Shown one piece after another: positions 46,311-59,062 of a stretch of 64,000 nucleotides of DNA (positions are counted from its first letter, which is position 1; every line of letters begins with the position of its first letter). The translations under genes and the position numbers were made by a program. Below the pieces are notes generated by a model, which saw only the letters and a program-made list of their open reading frames with translations, had not been told where the DNA came from and did not search any database. Origin of the DNA: Stenocarpella maydis (taxonomy: Eukaryota > Ascomycota > Sordariomycetes > Diaporthales > Diaporthaceae). The stretch lies in the NCBI GenBank assembly GCA_002270565.1, contig NQMI01000005.1, positions 558,001-622,000 on the forward strand, in the 5' to 3' direction.

Positions 46311-47779
46311 AGAGGGAGGGCCCCTTCCCAGAGCCCCTGGGCCCTCTAAAATAGGGTTCCCTTATAAATTAATTAGTATACAAATATTATTATAAATTAG
46401 AGGCAGAGAATTTTAGTAAACCGTCTGGGTATGTAGTATGTTAAAATTCTTTTTATGAACTATTCTGGATGAATAATACTCTGGGCTCTCGTATTTGCAT
46501 TAGCTGGGTAATCTGGATTCACGGCTCTCTGTCCGGGATGACAGGGAGTCGCCAACCCTACTTAAGTACTTCAGCACCTAGGTCAGGGTTGAGATCCACC
46601 AATCTATGATGTTAGTATTGGTCCGGGGGAAAGAATTAATCATCCCGGCCAGTGTATCTGGAGAAGGTCATTTACTAATATTCTTATTACCACCTAGGTG
46701 AATAATAAGTGTAGAACAGCAGGAGTACAGACTCATCATCCGGTATGGTGTCAGATCCGTGGCAGTGTGGCTCCCACTTTCCAAGCATCAAATTATTTCC
46801 TTGTACGGAACAAGGAGTCTCCTGATAGGTGGTTTGTTCGCTGCCCAGGTAGTTAGGCTCCTCGTCCCGGACAAGGAATTGTGCAGAACTTGAAAACCCA
46901 AACCTCGAGTGACGTTTCCAGAATCTTTGTCCAGGATCTGGTGAATTCGAATGATTCGGTAATTGAAGCTAGACCTTGCGCTCAACACTGCAATACCCCA
47001 TCTCTGATATCTGAGTATAGTGTTTAATCGTCCGCTTATTGAAAATCCTAGGTAGGCTAAGCCGGGCCAGGAATAACTTCCCTTGACCCAAGTAGGAATC
47101 TCATCACTACTGTGTTTCTTACTTATCTTAAACCCTCCCCCCAAACTCTCAACCCTTAATTATATACTTTTCGGCCTTGCGGGATATATTTATAGTGCTC
47201 ATCTATTAGGTCATAATCTTGGAAAATGTTTTATCACGGGTCTATCCCCTATTTCATATTGTCCACACGGGTTGTTTACTTTTCTCGCATCATCAACTTA
47301 ATCCTGGTAATTGCTACTCGCTCTAGATACTTGTTTACTCGCTTGCGACACCTACGTCTTCAATGTATTCATTGGGCTATCTTGAGAGTTGGCCGTTTTT
47401 CAACGGTTAGCATGGTGGAACTGGGACCCCAAGTTAAGCCTGCCTGGAGAGAAGGAGGATTTCGTTGAACAAAAGCGACGCCGCGATTGCTGTGCAATAG
47501 CGAACCTTGTCTGTTCCACACATTTGGCCGGCCGGCACCCAGCCTCACCGCTCCAGGACATGCTGGTGAGCCAGCAGACAGCGACTGCAGATGCGTCTGA
47601 AGCTCAGCCGTCGGTCCGGGAAAAGGAGTCCCTGCACCCAGCGCATCCGGAGCATTCGTCCGGTCATGGACCATCGACCCAAGTACCTCGGTCCTCGAGG
47701 CAAGCCCCAGTTATCAGACGCGGGAACATTGCCTCGTGTCAGATTTTCTTGAGGATGTGTGTGTGGGTTTATCGTACGG

Positions 47780-47801
47780 TTTTTTTTTTTTTTTTTTTTT
47801 T
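47780..47801. repeat. T22 homopolymer
   Basis: A run of about 22 T in an otherwise unassigned interval. Confidence 0.85.
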
Positions 47802-48356
47802 GGTGGGTGTGGCCGTCGTGTCTGGTTAGGTTCTTACGCAGGATTGCCACTCCAGGATGGATTGCTGGTAGTCTCGTCTTGAAGGTTGTTTCAAACTTTC
47901 CTTGCCAATGCCTCTTACCAAACTTCGCCTGGGAAGTCCCTACTTAGCAATGGGAACATAAACCACACCTCAGCTGGCAGACCGAAAGCCGCATATTATG
48001 CTAGTAACTTGGATATGCTTATGTGCCGTTAATGCACCTTGCTAGACAAGTAACGGTGGTGTGATTGCTCAGGCGGGATGAGGAAGAAACAGATGAACAG
48101 CCCGCGTAGTGCCCTGCACCCTAAGCAGGATCTTGTTCAATACACGAGCTGCATCGCCTGCGCCAGTTCCCAGCTGTCAACCCTTGACTGTCCCTTAATG
48201 CGCAGGCTTTCGGCTCCCCCGGCACAATCCTGCAGTCGATATATTTGCACCTAACAGAGCAGCCAATTACTCTAGGTGTTTCCGCAGCTGCGCTCAAGAC
48301 GACAATTCCCAGTCCGAACGGACTTCATCCGGGATCATCATGGCACAAAGATGAAG

Positions 48357-49264
48357 TCAGGCCCTCCTCGCCCTGGTCGCGGCCGCCGCCCTCTGCCGGA
48401 TCTGCCTAGCCACAGCCTCCCACGCCCACTTCGTTTTGGACCCCGTGGTGGTCTCGTCCTCGATCCTGAAGCCGCCCATGGCCCTGAACATCCACCACCT
48501 GCGCTGGGCGTTCTCCTTTGCGGTGTCGCGCGTGTAGTTGACCAGGCCGAACCGCCTCCTCTCTGGCTTGAGGTCCGCGATTCTCACGTTGCTGATGCGC
48601 GGCTTGAAGACGGCTCCCATGTTGGTGATGGTGACTTCGGCGTCGGTGGGAGGCGCGTCTAGGAAGAGGTCCAGCACGTGCTTGGACTTGCGGTACTTGT
48701 CCGGCACGCGCATGTGGATCCATACCACCATGGGCGAGGTGAGGTACCAGACGGCCAGGAAGGGGATCGTGCTGGCGACGGCCACTGGGCGGGGAGGTGA
48801 GCGAGATGAGCATGTTTGGCTGGGCGGTGGTGCTGCTCAGCAGGGGCACTCACCTCCGGCTGTCTGCCAGAGCGGCATGTCAGCGGACACACATGCTGGT
48901 ATGACGACGACGGCGAAGAAGCCAAACACAAAGATGGTCGTCAGCTTCAGGGCGCCGAGGAACATTATCCTCGGCGTCCCGATGTGGTATACGACCACCC
49001 TCGGAGGGATTTCTGCATGCTTGTGGTGAGCTTTGGGCAGCCGAGGTGAGGAATGCGGTTGGGGCGCGTACGGAACCTGGGCTCCTTTGGTTTTGGGGCG
49101 GGCGCCGATGATGAGGCTCTCCTGATGAGCAGCAGGTCACGGCACGCCGAGGGGGCGGAGACGCGCGACTGGGCGCGACATGCTGGCGCCAGACAGCCTC
49201 CACGGGCAAGCCTGACCCTGAGGTGCGCTAATTGAGCCGATCTGAGTGATATTGAACGTATCAT
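48357..49264 (-). CDS. TMEM70/TMEM186-like mitochondrial inner-membrane protein
   Basis: Exons 49264-49072, 49012-48854 and 48784-48357 join in phase to 259 residues. Upstream in-frame ATGs at 49324 and 49384 are alternatives. The N-terminus (MIRSISLRSAQLAHLRVRLARGG) is basic and lacks acidic residues, as a mitochondrial presequence would be. VVVYHIGTPRIMFLGALKLTT leads into two closely spaced hydrophobic helices (about IFVFGFFAVVVIPA and IPFLAVWYLTSPMVVWI), the hairpin of the TMEM70/TMEM186 family. A soluble C-terminal part follows, with EVTITNMGAVFKPRISNVRI. In animals such proteins help assemble respiratory complexes (TMEM70 for ATP synthase and complex I). The role of the fungal form is inferred. 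Confidence 0.75.
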
Positions 49265-49663
49265 GTTGATTTTGGAGCTCTTGTGGAAGGATGAGACGAG
49301 CCCTGAGCGCAGTGGAAAAGTCATGGTGGCCCAAGCTCCTGAACACAAAACAGCCGCGGATGGGTAGTGATTGATTGCTGCCATGGGGGCTCAAACTCTT
49401 CACACATTGCAAACAATTTCTTGACGAGAATCGATCGCCAGAATGCATTTTTGAGCCACTCAAAATATAGCCTGATATCACATTTTGTTTTCAAATAACA
49501 AAATCTTAGATGCTTCTATGATTATCCCGCAATAATTGTTGCTGTTGGTCCAGCTCACCTGCCAAGACCAAGAAGCCCTTGAGGCGAGAGGTTTCACGGA
49601 GGGGCTCATTCATACTTCAACAGCCACATAACAAACTAGAGAATCTGGAGTCCTTCTCGTGCC

Positions 49664-50422
49664 TTAAACAACGACCTTGCCCAGATATTCGAACCACTGA
49701 TCGGCAGTCCATCCGGAGCTGATATCGTTGTTGACCACACCGTTGAAGATAACAGTGGGGCTGACATGGACGCCGACCAGGCGGGCAATCCTGATGGTGA
49801 TCTTCAGGTCGTTGGTGACCCCGTTTCCAATGTTCAAGGCCCCATCGTCGCTGGCCTTCTCAGGGATGGCCAGCAGCTTGTAGACCTCGTCCTCGCTCAC
49901 GCCGGTGCTGTCGGCGGCCAGCTTGGCCAGGCGCCTGTAGGTGGCGTTGCGGGTCTCGTTGACGAGGCTGACGTCAAAGTACGACTTTTGTTCCTTGAAG
50001 AGGGCCTCGCTAAAGGTCCAGAACTTGGACGGGGCGAGCTGGTTCACGGCGAGGGCAGCCTCGTGGGCGAGGGTCGACGACGGGTGCCAGGGCTGGACCT
50101 GCTGGCGGAAGATGACCTGCAGCTTGCTCGACAGCTTGGGGTCGGCCCGGATCCTGGGCGCGACGGATGTGACGAAGGTGTTGAAGAGCTCTGTGCGGTG
50201 CGGTGTCAACGCTGTCAGGCCGGCATCGCTTCCCGGGGATGCAAACGGTTGCGCATTTGCGCAAGTGATTTACATACTTGCTGAGAAGGGACAGACGTAG
50301 TCGAGATAAATTTCAATGGTATGCAGGGGGTCCAGTGCTGATGCCTCGGTGGGTGCCGGAGCAGCCGGGTCGTCGCTGAAGAAGAGCAGGCGGTGACCCT
50401 TGAGCCTGGGAGGGAGAGCCAT
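49664..50422 (-). CDS. DsbA-like thioredoxin-fold protein
   Basis: Exons 50422-50278 and 50190-49664 give 223 residues; the join makes DYVCPFSAKLFNTF. Start ATG 50422 (MALPPRLKGH) is chosen because the upstream frame is not family-like. The layout is that of a DsbA/Thioredoxin_4 domain: a beta strand TIEIYLDYVCPFSAK with the active-site position, then a helical insert, then GVHVSPTVIFNGV with the cis-Pro (SPT) loop, and a C-terminal helix. The usual CxxC is reduced to CPFS, one cysteine, as in some glutathione-S-transferase-like and FrnE-type relatives. No signal peptide is evident, so a cytosolic role is likely. It is divergent from FGAM synthase and shares its promoter interval. Confidence 0.75.
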
Positions 50423-50975
50423 GGCTGTGTGATGCATGCGTGTTAGCCCGAGCTCGCACAGACGGGAGGTTCGAGGGGTGAGGAACGCACTGGAATTTGA
50501 TTTTCTCTGAGATATATGCGATCTTATGGGGTGAGCAAGTGAGAAGCAGGTCAGTTGGGGCTTGGCGAGTCTTGTATGAAGGTTGCAAGTTGCAGAAGCA
50601 ATGCACCGTCGAGAAAGGGCCATGACTCTGTGTCGATGGATGGCGTAATAGCACCCATGGTGAGCGAGCTCAATGGTGGGGTTTGTTAGAGTTGGAAGGG
50701 TCTCTCCTTCTCTCGCCACCCCACCTGGCCACTCTCCCTGGTCTCTTCACACGGCAGGCCTTGGCAGCTCGCGCCTGTTACGCGACAGCAAGAGCAAGGG
50801 TCTGCAGCCCACCCCGCGATCCGATAGCCGATTCATGGTCCTTATCAGCGCTGCGTAACGGAGCCCCGCAAAGAATTTCTTTCTTCTTGATCCTCCCTTG
50901 GCGACAGCCCTCCCCCGCTGGACTCTGGACTCTGGACTCTGGACACTGGTACCGGCCATTGTCCCATATTTCGCC
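50423..50975. promoter_or_regulatory. Bidirectional promoter interval
   Basis: These 553 bp separate the start codons of the divergent DsbA-like gene and FGAM synthase. The 24 bp just upstream of the FGAM synthase leader contain three tandem CTGGACT-type heptamers (about 50918-50945). No TATA box is evident. Confidence 0.55.
50918..50945. repeat. Tandem TGGACTC heptamers
   Basis: Three and a half copies of TGGACTC lie 31-58 bp before the FGAM synthase ATG. Confidence 0.8.
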
Positions 50976-53900
50976 ATGCCTTACGAAGTCCTTGCCGGGA
51001 ACTCGTGTTTCACGAGTTCCGAGGCCGAGAAGCTGCTGGGCCGCATCAACAAGCAGACAGACGCCAGGCCGCAGTCCATCCAGGGCAGCTGGCTGTACTA
51101 TGTCGACCTGAAGAAGGGCCAGTCCGGCCTCGACAAGCTCCAGCAGCTGCTCCAGCTCAGCAACGCCTCGGCGCCCGCCCCTGCGCCACAGTCCCAGAAC
51201 AGCCTCACCCTCTTCATCACTCCTCGCAACATCTCGCCATGGAGTTCCAAGGCCACCAGCATCGCCCACGTCTGTGGCCTCAAGGACCAGGTTCACCGCG
51301 TCGAAAGGGGTCGAGTCGTCACCATCCACTTCGAGAACTCGACCAACCCAGCCCATGACATCCCCTTCCGCGACGTCATCCACGACCGGATGACCGAGAC
51401 CCTCTCCACCGAGCAGCCCTCCCTGGACGCCATGTTTGCTGAGCGTGAACGTGCTCCCCTTGTCGTCGTGGACATCTTTGCCGACGAGAGCCGTGGGCCG
51501 CTGGCGGTGCTGGACGACTACAACAAGAAGATGGGGCTGGCGTTGAGCGACGACGAGATGCAGTATCTGGTGGACTCGTATACTCGGCTGGGCAGGCCAC
51601 CACACGACGTGGAACTCTTCATGTTTGCTCAGGTCAACTCCGAGTATGTCTTCCAAGGCAGCCGTGTTTCTGTTCCCTGTCGTTGCCCATTGACAAGTGT
51701 CGCATATCCCGCGCCCGATCAACCGTCTTCTCTTTGTCTCTCACCATCTCTCCTTATTGCTGTTTCTGACTGTCGGCCCCATACAGACATTGTCGCCACA
51801 AGGTCTTCAATGCAGCCTGGACCATCGACGGCAAGCCCATGGGCAAGAGCCTGTTCGAAATGATCAAGAACACCCACAAGAAGACCCCTGACTATACCGT
51901 ATCTGCCTACAGCGACAATGCTGCCGTTCTTGAAGGTTCACTCTCAAACTTCTGGGCACCTGACTATTCTACGGGCTCATGGAAACTCTCCAATGAAGTC
52001 ATCCACCCGCTGATCAAGGTGGAGACACACAACCATCCCACGGCCATCTCGCCGTTCCCCGGCGCTGCCACGGGTTCAGGTGGCGAGATCAGGGTATGAG
52101 GCCTCTATCTCACCAGCTTTTCCTTTCCCTTTTCGTTGTGGCAGACAAGAAGCATGTGGTGGAAACGAGTGTTTCCCGCTTCTTTTTATGCGAGCAAGTA
52201 CCTTGTCAGTTATGCCCGTAAACTGACCTGGCCAATGCAGGACGAAGGCGCTGTCGGCAGAGGCTCAACGCCCAAGGCGGGCTTGTGTGGCTTCTGGGTT
52301 TCGGATCTGCTCATCCCCGGCAGAAGAGAGCCATGGGAGGTCGATATTGGTCGCCCTGGTCACTACGCCAGCAGCCTCGACATCATGTTGGAAGCCCCAA
52401 TTGGCTCTGCACGGTTCAACAACGAGTTTGGTCGGCCATGTCTGACCGGCACCTTCAGGACTCTGCTCACAAACACCGAGGGCGAGCACTCCAGTGCGAA
52501 TACCGAGTGGAGGGGATACCACAAGCCAATCATGATTGCCGGTGGCATTGGCTCCGTCAGGCCGCAGCATGCTCTGAAAAATGAGGCAGATGTGCTCGAC
52601 GGTGCCCACGTCATCGTGCTCGGAGGGCCTGCCATGCTGATTGGACTCGGAGGAGGGGCTGCCTCGAGCGCCGTTGGTGGTAGCAACGCGGACCTCGACT
52701 TTGACTCTGTGCAGCGAGGCAACCCAGAGATGGAGCGCCGAGCACAGATGGTCATCAACACTTGTGTTGCTCTTGGTGCCAACAACCCCATTGCTATGAT
52801 CCACGACGTGGGAGCTGGCGGTCTCTCAAACGCGCTTCCCGAGCTGGTCAAAGACGCCGGCTATGGCGGCAAGTTTGAACTGCGGCAGGTTGAGAGTGCC
52901 GACAACAGCATGAGCCCGTTGCAGATATGGTGTAATGAGGCACAGGAGCGATACGTGCTGCTCGTCAACAGAGACAACATGAACCGCTTCCAGGTCATCT
53001 GCGGTAAGTCCAGGTTATCAGGCATCGGAGGCTGTAGACTTGGCGACTAATTGACGAACAGAGCGCGAGCGTTGCGGTTACTCGACCGTCGGAAACGTAG
53101 TTGCCAAGGATGACAATGGTGCTGCCCGTCTGGTACTACAGGACCGTGAATCCAGGGAGTACCCCGTTCCAATTGACCTCCCTATGGATGCTTTGTTCCC
53201 ACCAGGCCGCCGTCAGGAGCGAGTGGTCGAGACGATCAAGGCTCCTCTGTCCCCCTTTGACGCAGCCACTAGCATATCGAAGAAGTATGGCCTCTCGGAC
53301 AAGACGGCAGTGATCACCAAAGCCACAGAGCTCGTCTTCTCTCTCCCTTCGGTTGGATCGAAGATGTTCTTGATCACCATAGCAGACCGAGTAAGAAAAT
53401 CCCGCTTGCCGAGCACTGATTACATCGATATTGACTCGCCCCGCAGACTGTTGGCGGCTTGACCGTGCAGGACCAACTTGTCGGTCCATGGCAGACGCCT
53501 GTGGCAGATGTTGCCGTGACCCTTAGCTCCTTTGGATTGGAGGACAAGGTCCGCCATGGCGAGGCGATGGCAATGGGAGAAAAACCCACCCTTGCACTCA
53601 TCTCAGCCGCAGCTTCTGCACGGATGGCTGTCGTTGAAAGTTTGATGAACCTCGGTGCCGCGCAAATCAAAGGCGCCGCAAACGTTCGTGGGGACCTGCG
53701 GCGCGTCAAGTTGTCTGCCAACTGGATGGCCGCTGTCAACCACCCTGGCGAGGGTGCTGCGCTCTTCGAGGCTGTCAAGGCCATCGGCATGGAGCTGTGC
53801 CCAGATCTTAATGTCTCCATCCCTGTTGGAAAGGACTCGACATCGATGAAGGCATCATGGAAGGACGAGAGTGGACAGTCCAAGAGTGTGACAGCTCCTG

Positions 53901-55465
53901 TCTCAGTTGTCATCTCTGCATTCACCCCTGTTGAGGATGTGCGCAACACCTGGACACCGCAACTCCGACGCGTCGAGGAAGTTGGTGACTCCATACTCAT
54001 GTTTGTCGACCTGGCCGGAGGCCGCAAGGCCATGGGAGGATCGGCTCTGGCGCAGACCCTGGGACATCTTGGCAACGAGGCACCTGATGTCCATGATTCT
54101 AGGCTGATTGTAGACTACTTCGATGCGCTGTCCCAGCTGCACGAGGAGGACATTGTGCTGGCGTATCACGATCGCTCCGACGGTGGCCTGCTTACCACCA
54201 TTGCTGAGATGATGTTTGCGGGTCGCTGTGCAGCTGACATCTCGATCGATGAGATTGCAAAGTCTCCTTCAGCCTCGGATGTTCTCGAGGCCTTGTTCAC
54301 CGAGGAACTCGGTGCGGTGTTCCAGGTCCGGAAATCGGACGAGAAGAGGTTTCGTCGATGCTTCGCAACTTGCGGACCGCCCCCCGGTCTGATCAAGAAG
54401 ATCGGCTACGTTCGGCCGACTTCAAAGCAGTCGCTGTCAGTGAAGTACGGCATGACGCCTCTCATCGACCTGGACAGGGCCCAGTTGCAACAGTGGTGGT
54501 CAACAACCTCGTACGAGATGCAAAAGCTTCGAGACAACCCGACTTGCGCCGAGGCAGAGTTTGCCTCACTCACCGACGCCAAGGACCCTGGCCTGTCATA
54601 CAAGCTGAAGTACGATCCCGCCGATGCCAGTCTTCCGGCGCTCACAAGTCTGAAGTCGCTGGTCACACAACGCCCTCGCGTCGCCATCCTGCGCGAGCAG
54701 GGCGTCAACGGCCACGCCGAGATGGCATTCGCCTTCCGCGCCGCCGGCTTCGACGCCGTGGACATCCACATGACGGACATTCTGTCAGGCTTCTCGCTCG
54801 ACGGGTTCCGCGGCCTGGCGGCGTGCGGTGGATTCTCGTACGGTGACGTTCTGGGCGCCGGCCAGGGCTGGGCCAAGTCGATTCTGATGCACGAAAACGC
54901 GCGCAAGACGTTCGAGATCTTCTTCCGGCGGCCCGACACCTTCAGCCTGGGTGTGTGCAACGGCTGTCAGATGTTCTCGCGGCTCAAGGAGCTCATCCCC
55001 GGCGCGGAGCACTGGCCGGCCTTCGTGGAGAACACGAGCCAGCAGTTCGAGGCGCGGTATAGCATGGTGCAGGTCAGGGACGACGATAACGGCGTCTTCC
55101 TCTCGGGCATGGGCGGCTCGCTGCTGCCCATCGTCGTCTCGCACGGCGAGGGCAGGGCCGAGTTCGCGGGGCCCGCCGCCGCCGGCGGCCTGCGGGCCTG
55201 CACCGAGGCCGGGCTCGCCCCGCTGCGCTACACGGACAACTACGGCAGGGTCACGGAGAAGTACCCCTTCAATCCCAACGGCAGCCCGCAGGGCATCGCG
55301 GGCGTCAGGAGCAGGGACGGCAGGGTGCTAGCCATGATGCCGCACCCGGAGAGGACCATCATGGCCGACGTGGCGAGCTGGGCGCCGAGGGAGGAGGTTG
55401 ACCGGTGGGGTCAGTTTGGCCCGTGGCTGAGGATGTTTAGGAACGCCAGGAAGTGGGTCGGCTGA
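50976..55465 (+). CDS. ADE6: Phosphoribosylformylglycinamidine synthase (FGAM synthase)
   Basis: It catalyses the fourth step of purine synthesis, turning FGAR plus glutamine and ATP into FGAM in the cytosol. Five exons (50976-51643, 51787-52093, 52241-53003, 53062-53390, 53447-55465) join in phase to 1361 residues, the normal length for the eukaryotic large-form enzyme (yeast Ade6 is about the same). The order is complete: an N-terminal PurS-like domain, a linker, a first ATPase half with [24 protein letters not shown] (near residue 305), a second half with [11 protein letters not shown] and [12 protein letters not shown], and a glutaminase from about residue 1098 with the nucleophile in [10 protein letters not shown] (near 1192) and MMPHPERT (near 1320). 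ATG 50976 gives the expected MPYEVLAGN start. All key motifs are intact. Confidence 0.97.
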
Positions 55466-55820
55466 TACGTTATTGTGCTCTGAGGCTACGAAAAGTGGAA
55501 AGAGGCGAGAAGAAAACCGGACTGCATGGATTTAGAGACGGGGTTGGAGATTACATGGTTTAAGTTCAATGCGTTGTCTTGTAGGCGAGAGAATTCATGG
55601 TACTCCATAGACAAAAGTTTAGCCAGGATTTTTGAGTATCATGTGTGGTCATGTGGTCGTGATCTCATCTATTCATGCCTTAATTCTTTCAACGCTCGCT
55701 GAGGTATCTTTCGCTTCGCCAGTCTGCACAAATCCCCGGGTTCTTTCTACACTGAGTACATAGCCTTGAGCTCAAGACTGAATCTTGCTCCATGCGTCGT
55801 CAGTGCGGGTCCGGTCTCTA
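55466..55820. other. Convergent 3' interval
   Basis: 355 bp separate the stop codons of FGAM synthase and the karyopherin. It is AT-richer than the genes and should hold both polyadenylation regions; no gene is seen. Confidence 0.5.
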
Positions 55821-58800
55821 CTACTGGGCACTGGCCCCGCCGGCCAGCCTCTCAAACTTTTCCAACACGTCCTTGTCCACATTAACAACCCAGTTCTCCC
55901 TAAAGGCCGCCTCGCCGCCGGCCCTCTGCACAAGGCCCTGCAGCCTCTCCGTGACGAAACCGTACGCGCGCAGCGTGTGCAAGGGGTCCCTCGCCACGAG
56001 CGCGGCTTCCGCGTTCTCGAGCGGCGTGGCCTCGTCACTGAGCGGCGTGGAGTCCCAGACGAGGCCGTCCTCGCCGAGGGCGTTGCCGTCGTGGCACTCG
56101 AGGACGACCGAGGACCACATGGAGAAGTAGTCCTGGAGGCTGGAGCAGGCGAGGTCCTGCACGGGCTGGGGCAGCTCGCAAAGGCGCGTGAGGGCCAGGC
56201 ACGAGAGCTTCTGCCGCTCAATGTCGGCCATGCTGTCGAGGGAGCCGAACCACTGGGCCGAGAGCCAGGGCCACGCCTGCGTCATGTCGCCGTCGCCGTT
56301 GCCGCCGACGATGGTGGAGACGACGTTGGCCAGGAGGGCCGGGTCCGCGAGCGCGATGCGGGCGAGGGTGCTGAAGTAGGCGAGCTTATGCGACCACTCC
56401 AGGGCCTCCTTGCTCGCCGCGTTGGGCCCGGTCAGCTGCGAATGCTCCCAGTCGGTGTGGATGCGCTGGAGCATGAGGGGGAGGACGCCGAGCTGGATGA
56501 GGTCGTGCACGATGACGGACACGCCGTTTGAGCCGCCGAGCTCGGACGCCGCGATGAACATGAGCTCTATCTTCCTGTAGCTGGTCAAGACATCGGCGCC
56601 TCTGCTCCGTCCAGACGCCTGCAGAGGAGCTGATAATGCCTCTAACGTGGTTCTTCGCAGGCTGTCCGACAGGACGGCTTCAGGGGCCAAGATTATGTAT
56701 GCATTGAGGATGTCGTATGCGGATTCGGCCAACTGAGGCTCGTTGTCCAGAAGAGGTAGTATCATGGGTTGAAGACTGATCATGTCTGCAGACAACGGAG
56801 AGGTGCTCTGTGTGATGAGTGACCTCCAGAGATCCACAATGTCTTCGAGGAACGCCTGGCTTGAGCTGTCATGCATACATTGGTTGATAATAGGGAGCAT
56901 CGCTTGCTGATAGCGTTGCGACTCAGCCCCAGTTGAGTTCACCAATGCTGACAGCACACCAATGATGGCAGCCTTGACCATGAACGCATCACCGGACGCC
57001 TCCCACAGAGCCGGAAGCGCCGCCATGATGGGGTCCGCGAAGGGGAGCACATGCTCCTCCATCCTCTGGATACACACGCGGAGGGTTTCGAAGAGCGCCT
57101 GCTTTGTATCTTCAAGAACGGCTTCTTGGAGCAGGTTGATGAGTTGCGGGAGGAAGTCTGGTGCGTATTTCGCAAACACGTCACCTTGGAATCCAAAGTC
57201 ATCGGCCACTTCTTTCAGCTGCCGAGCTGCTGTGAGACGGACGACCTCGTCATTGATTTCATCCTTGTTGTTGAGGAGATGACGGTAGATCTCAAAGATC
57301 AACGGCCGACTCGCGTCAGCAATCTTGACCGGGACCCAGGTACTGATCAGGATGGCTATCCTGCGTCGCAGGACCTTGGCTAAGGGGCCAGTAAATTGAG
57401 CGTCTTGCACAAGCGTCGTCGCAAGAAGGTTGTCGAAGTCGAAGGCCTCGGAAATGTTGGGCGCAGATGCGCCCATGGCAGTATAGATTGCTTCCTTTGT
57501 GATAACATCCGACTCGGCGCTCGTGGCCTGTTGGAAATAAGACAACAGGGGAGGTGTCAAAAGGTCTTTGTAATGCACAAGGAGTTCCAAGAAGACACGC
57601 TCGGCACATGGTCTTACAGCAAATTGCCATCCGTCGCCCAGATACCGCTCGGTGGACTCGAATTCCTCCGGGTCAGACTCCCAGGCCTCGAGATCAGCTT
57701 GGCGGAAGATCAATAGCTTCGTGATGATGACGTTGACGATTTGCATGACGAGGTCGTCCTTGAGCAATTCGCTCTTGATGACCTGGACGGCACTGTCCTT
57801 CTGTTCCAGAAACTCCTTGCTGAGGTATTTGAAGGTCTGCATGGGCCTCCAGACAATAGCCACGCAGCTCTTGACCAGCAGCAGCCCCTTGAGGGCGAGT
57901 TTCTCCAGCAATGGGCCTTCGACCTTGGATTTGGCGCCTGGCCCGTCTGCAGTTGGTGTTTGTCTCAGACCACCGGACTTGTCGAAGACGTCGGCGAACT
58001 TGGCCACGAGGTCCCAATAGGCAAGGACGAGAGGGATGGAGTTTGGCAGGAGAGGGAAGCTGGCGGGATGTGCCTCTGACATCTCGACATGCAGCTTTGT
58101 GAACTGGAGCAGATGCTTCCCGACCACGTCCTGGTAGGGAGCAGGGACGGCGGAGTCGTGGCTCACGTAGCCGAGGAACTGGCCAAAGTGGTTTTGGGTG
58201 ACAGACCAGTACTCGACGACGACCTTGTCCTTGACGGGGTTCTCGTAGCCGAGTATCAGCAACCGGCGCAGGATCTTTGCCGCCAAGAGGCTGTTCTGCA
58301 TGGCCAGATCTGCGTCATCCTCGTCGCCACGCCCGTTTGCCAGCCATTCGGTCCATAGGGAGGCCCTCTCTGTGTATATCTCGCCGAGGAGGTAGACCAG
58401 CTCGGGTGTGACGGACTGGAGGGCAGTCTGGGACTTGCGCATCCGGGCAGTGCCCAGCTCCTTGACGACGCGGAGGAGGATGACCAGAGCACCGCCCAGG
58501 AAGACCTGGTCCCCGTTCTTGTACGTCCTCAGCAGCTCTATTATGCTTGGGAGTGCCTCGGGCCACGAGTCTGGGTAGTCGATGCGGAGGACCTTTGCAG
58601 TCGCGAGGGCGTTGTGCAATGCGAAGGCCCTGTCCTCCTCTCCCAAGGTGCCTTGGAACAGCCTGGATCTTATGAGGGCCTTGTCGTTGGGGCTCATGGC
58701 GTTCTTGGCGACGTGGCGCCAGTACTTGTCGATTCCGTTCTTGATCTGTATTATGGCCAGGAAGCGAATCTCGCGCGGGATGGACTTGTCGAGGAAGATG

Positions 58801-59062
58801 CCCTGCGGGTGGTTGCGGCCCGGGTCAGCGATACTCTACGGGGCCGTAGGAAGGGGCACAAGATATGGCCGGGCCAGCAGGACAAGGAGCTGCATACCTG
58901 TAATGACGGAAAGTAGCCCTGCTGGGTCTCCCATGTGCTGAGCTGCTTTCCGGCGGCCTGCCTCTGGCTGTTGTCCATGGAGGTGGCGGCCTCGAGTGCC
59001 TTACACAGCTCCTGCATGGTGAGAGGGCTGGCCTCGCCGGGCACCTCGATGGCGAAGCTCAT
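55821..59062 (-). CDS. Importin-beta family karyopherin, Kap120/importin-11 type
   Basis: Two exons (59062-58898, 58802-55821) with a 95-nt intron give 1048 residues, close to Kap120 (about 1030). The N-terminal importin-beta domain is clear: RQAAGKQLSTWETQQGYF, then FLDKSIPREIRFLAIIQIKNGIDKYWR across the exon join and SPNDKALIRSRLFQG. The rest is an all-helical HEAT-repeat solenoid with no other domain. Such proteins carry cargo through nuclear pores under Ran-GTP control; Kap120 in yeast acts in ribosomal subunit export and import of specific nuclear proteins. I assign the Kap120/importin-11 group from the N-terminal segment and length; another karyopherin subfamily is possible. Confidence 0.88.

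Larger units (their letters stand above)
45341..48356. other. Gene-free, partly AT-rich interval
   Basis: No gene is recognised. The 45.9-47.3 kb part is AT-rich with few long frames and may be old repeat sequence. It contains the minisatellite near 46.2 kb and a T22 run. Confidence 0.45.

Noticed and set aside
46136..46354. 72-residue forward frame
   Set aside because: It is the translation of a minisatellite of about 25 bp.
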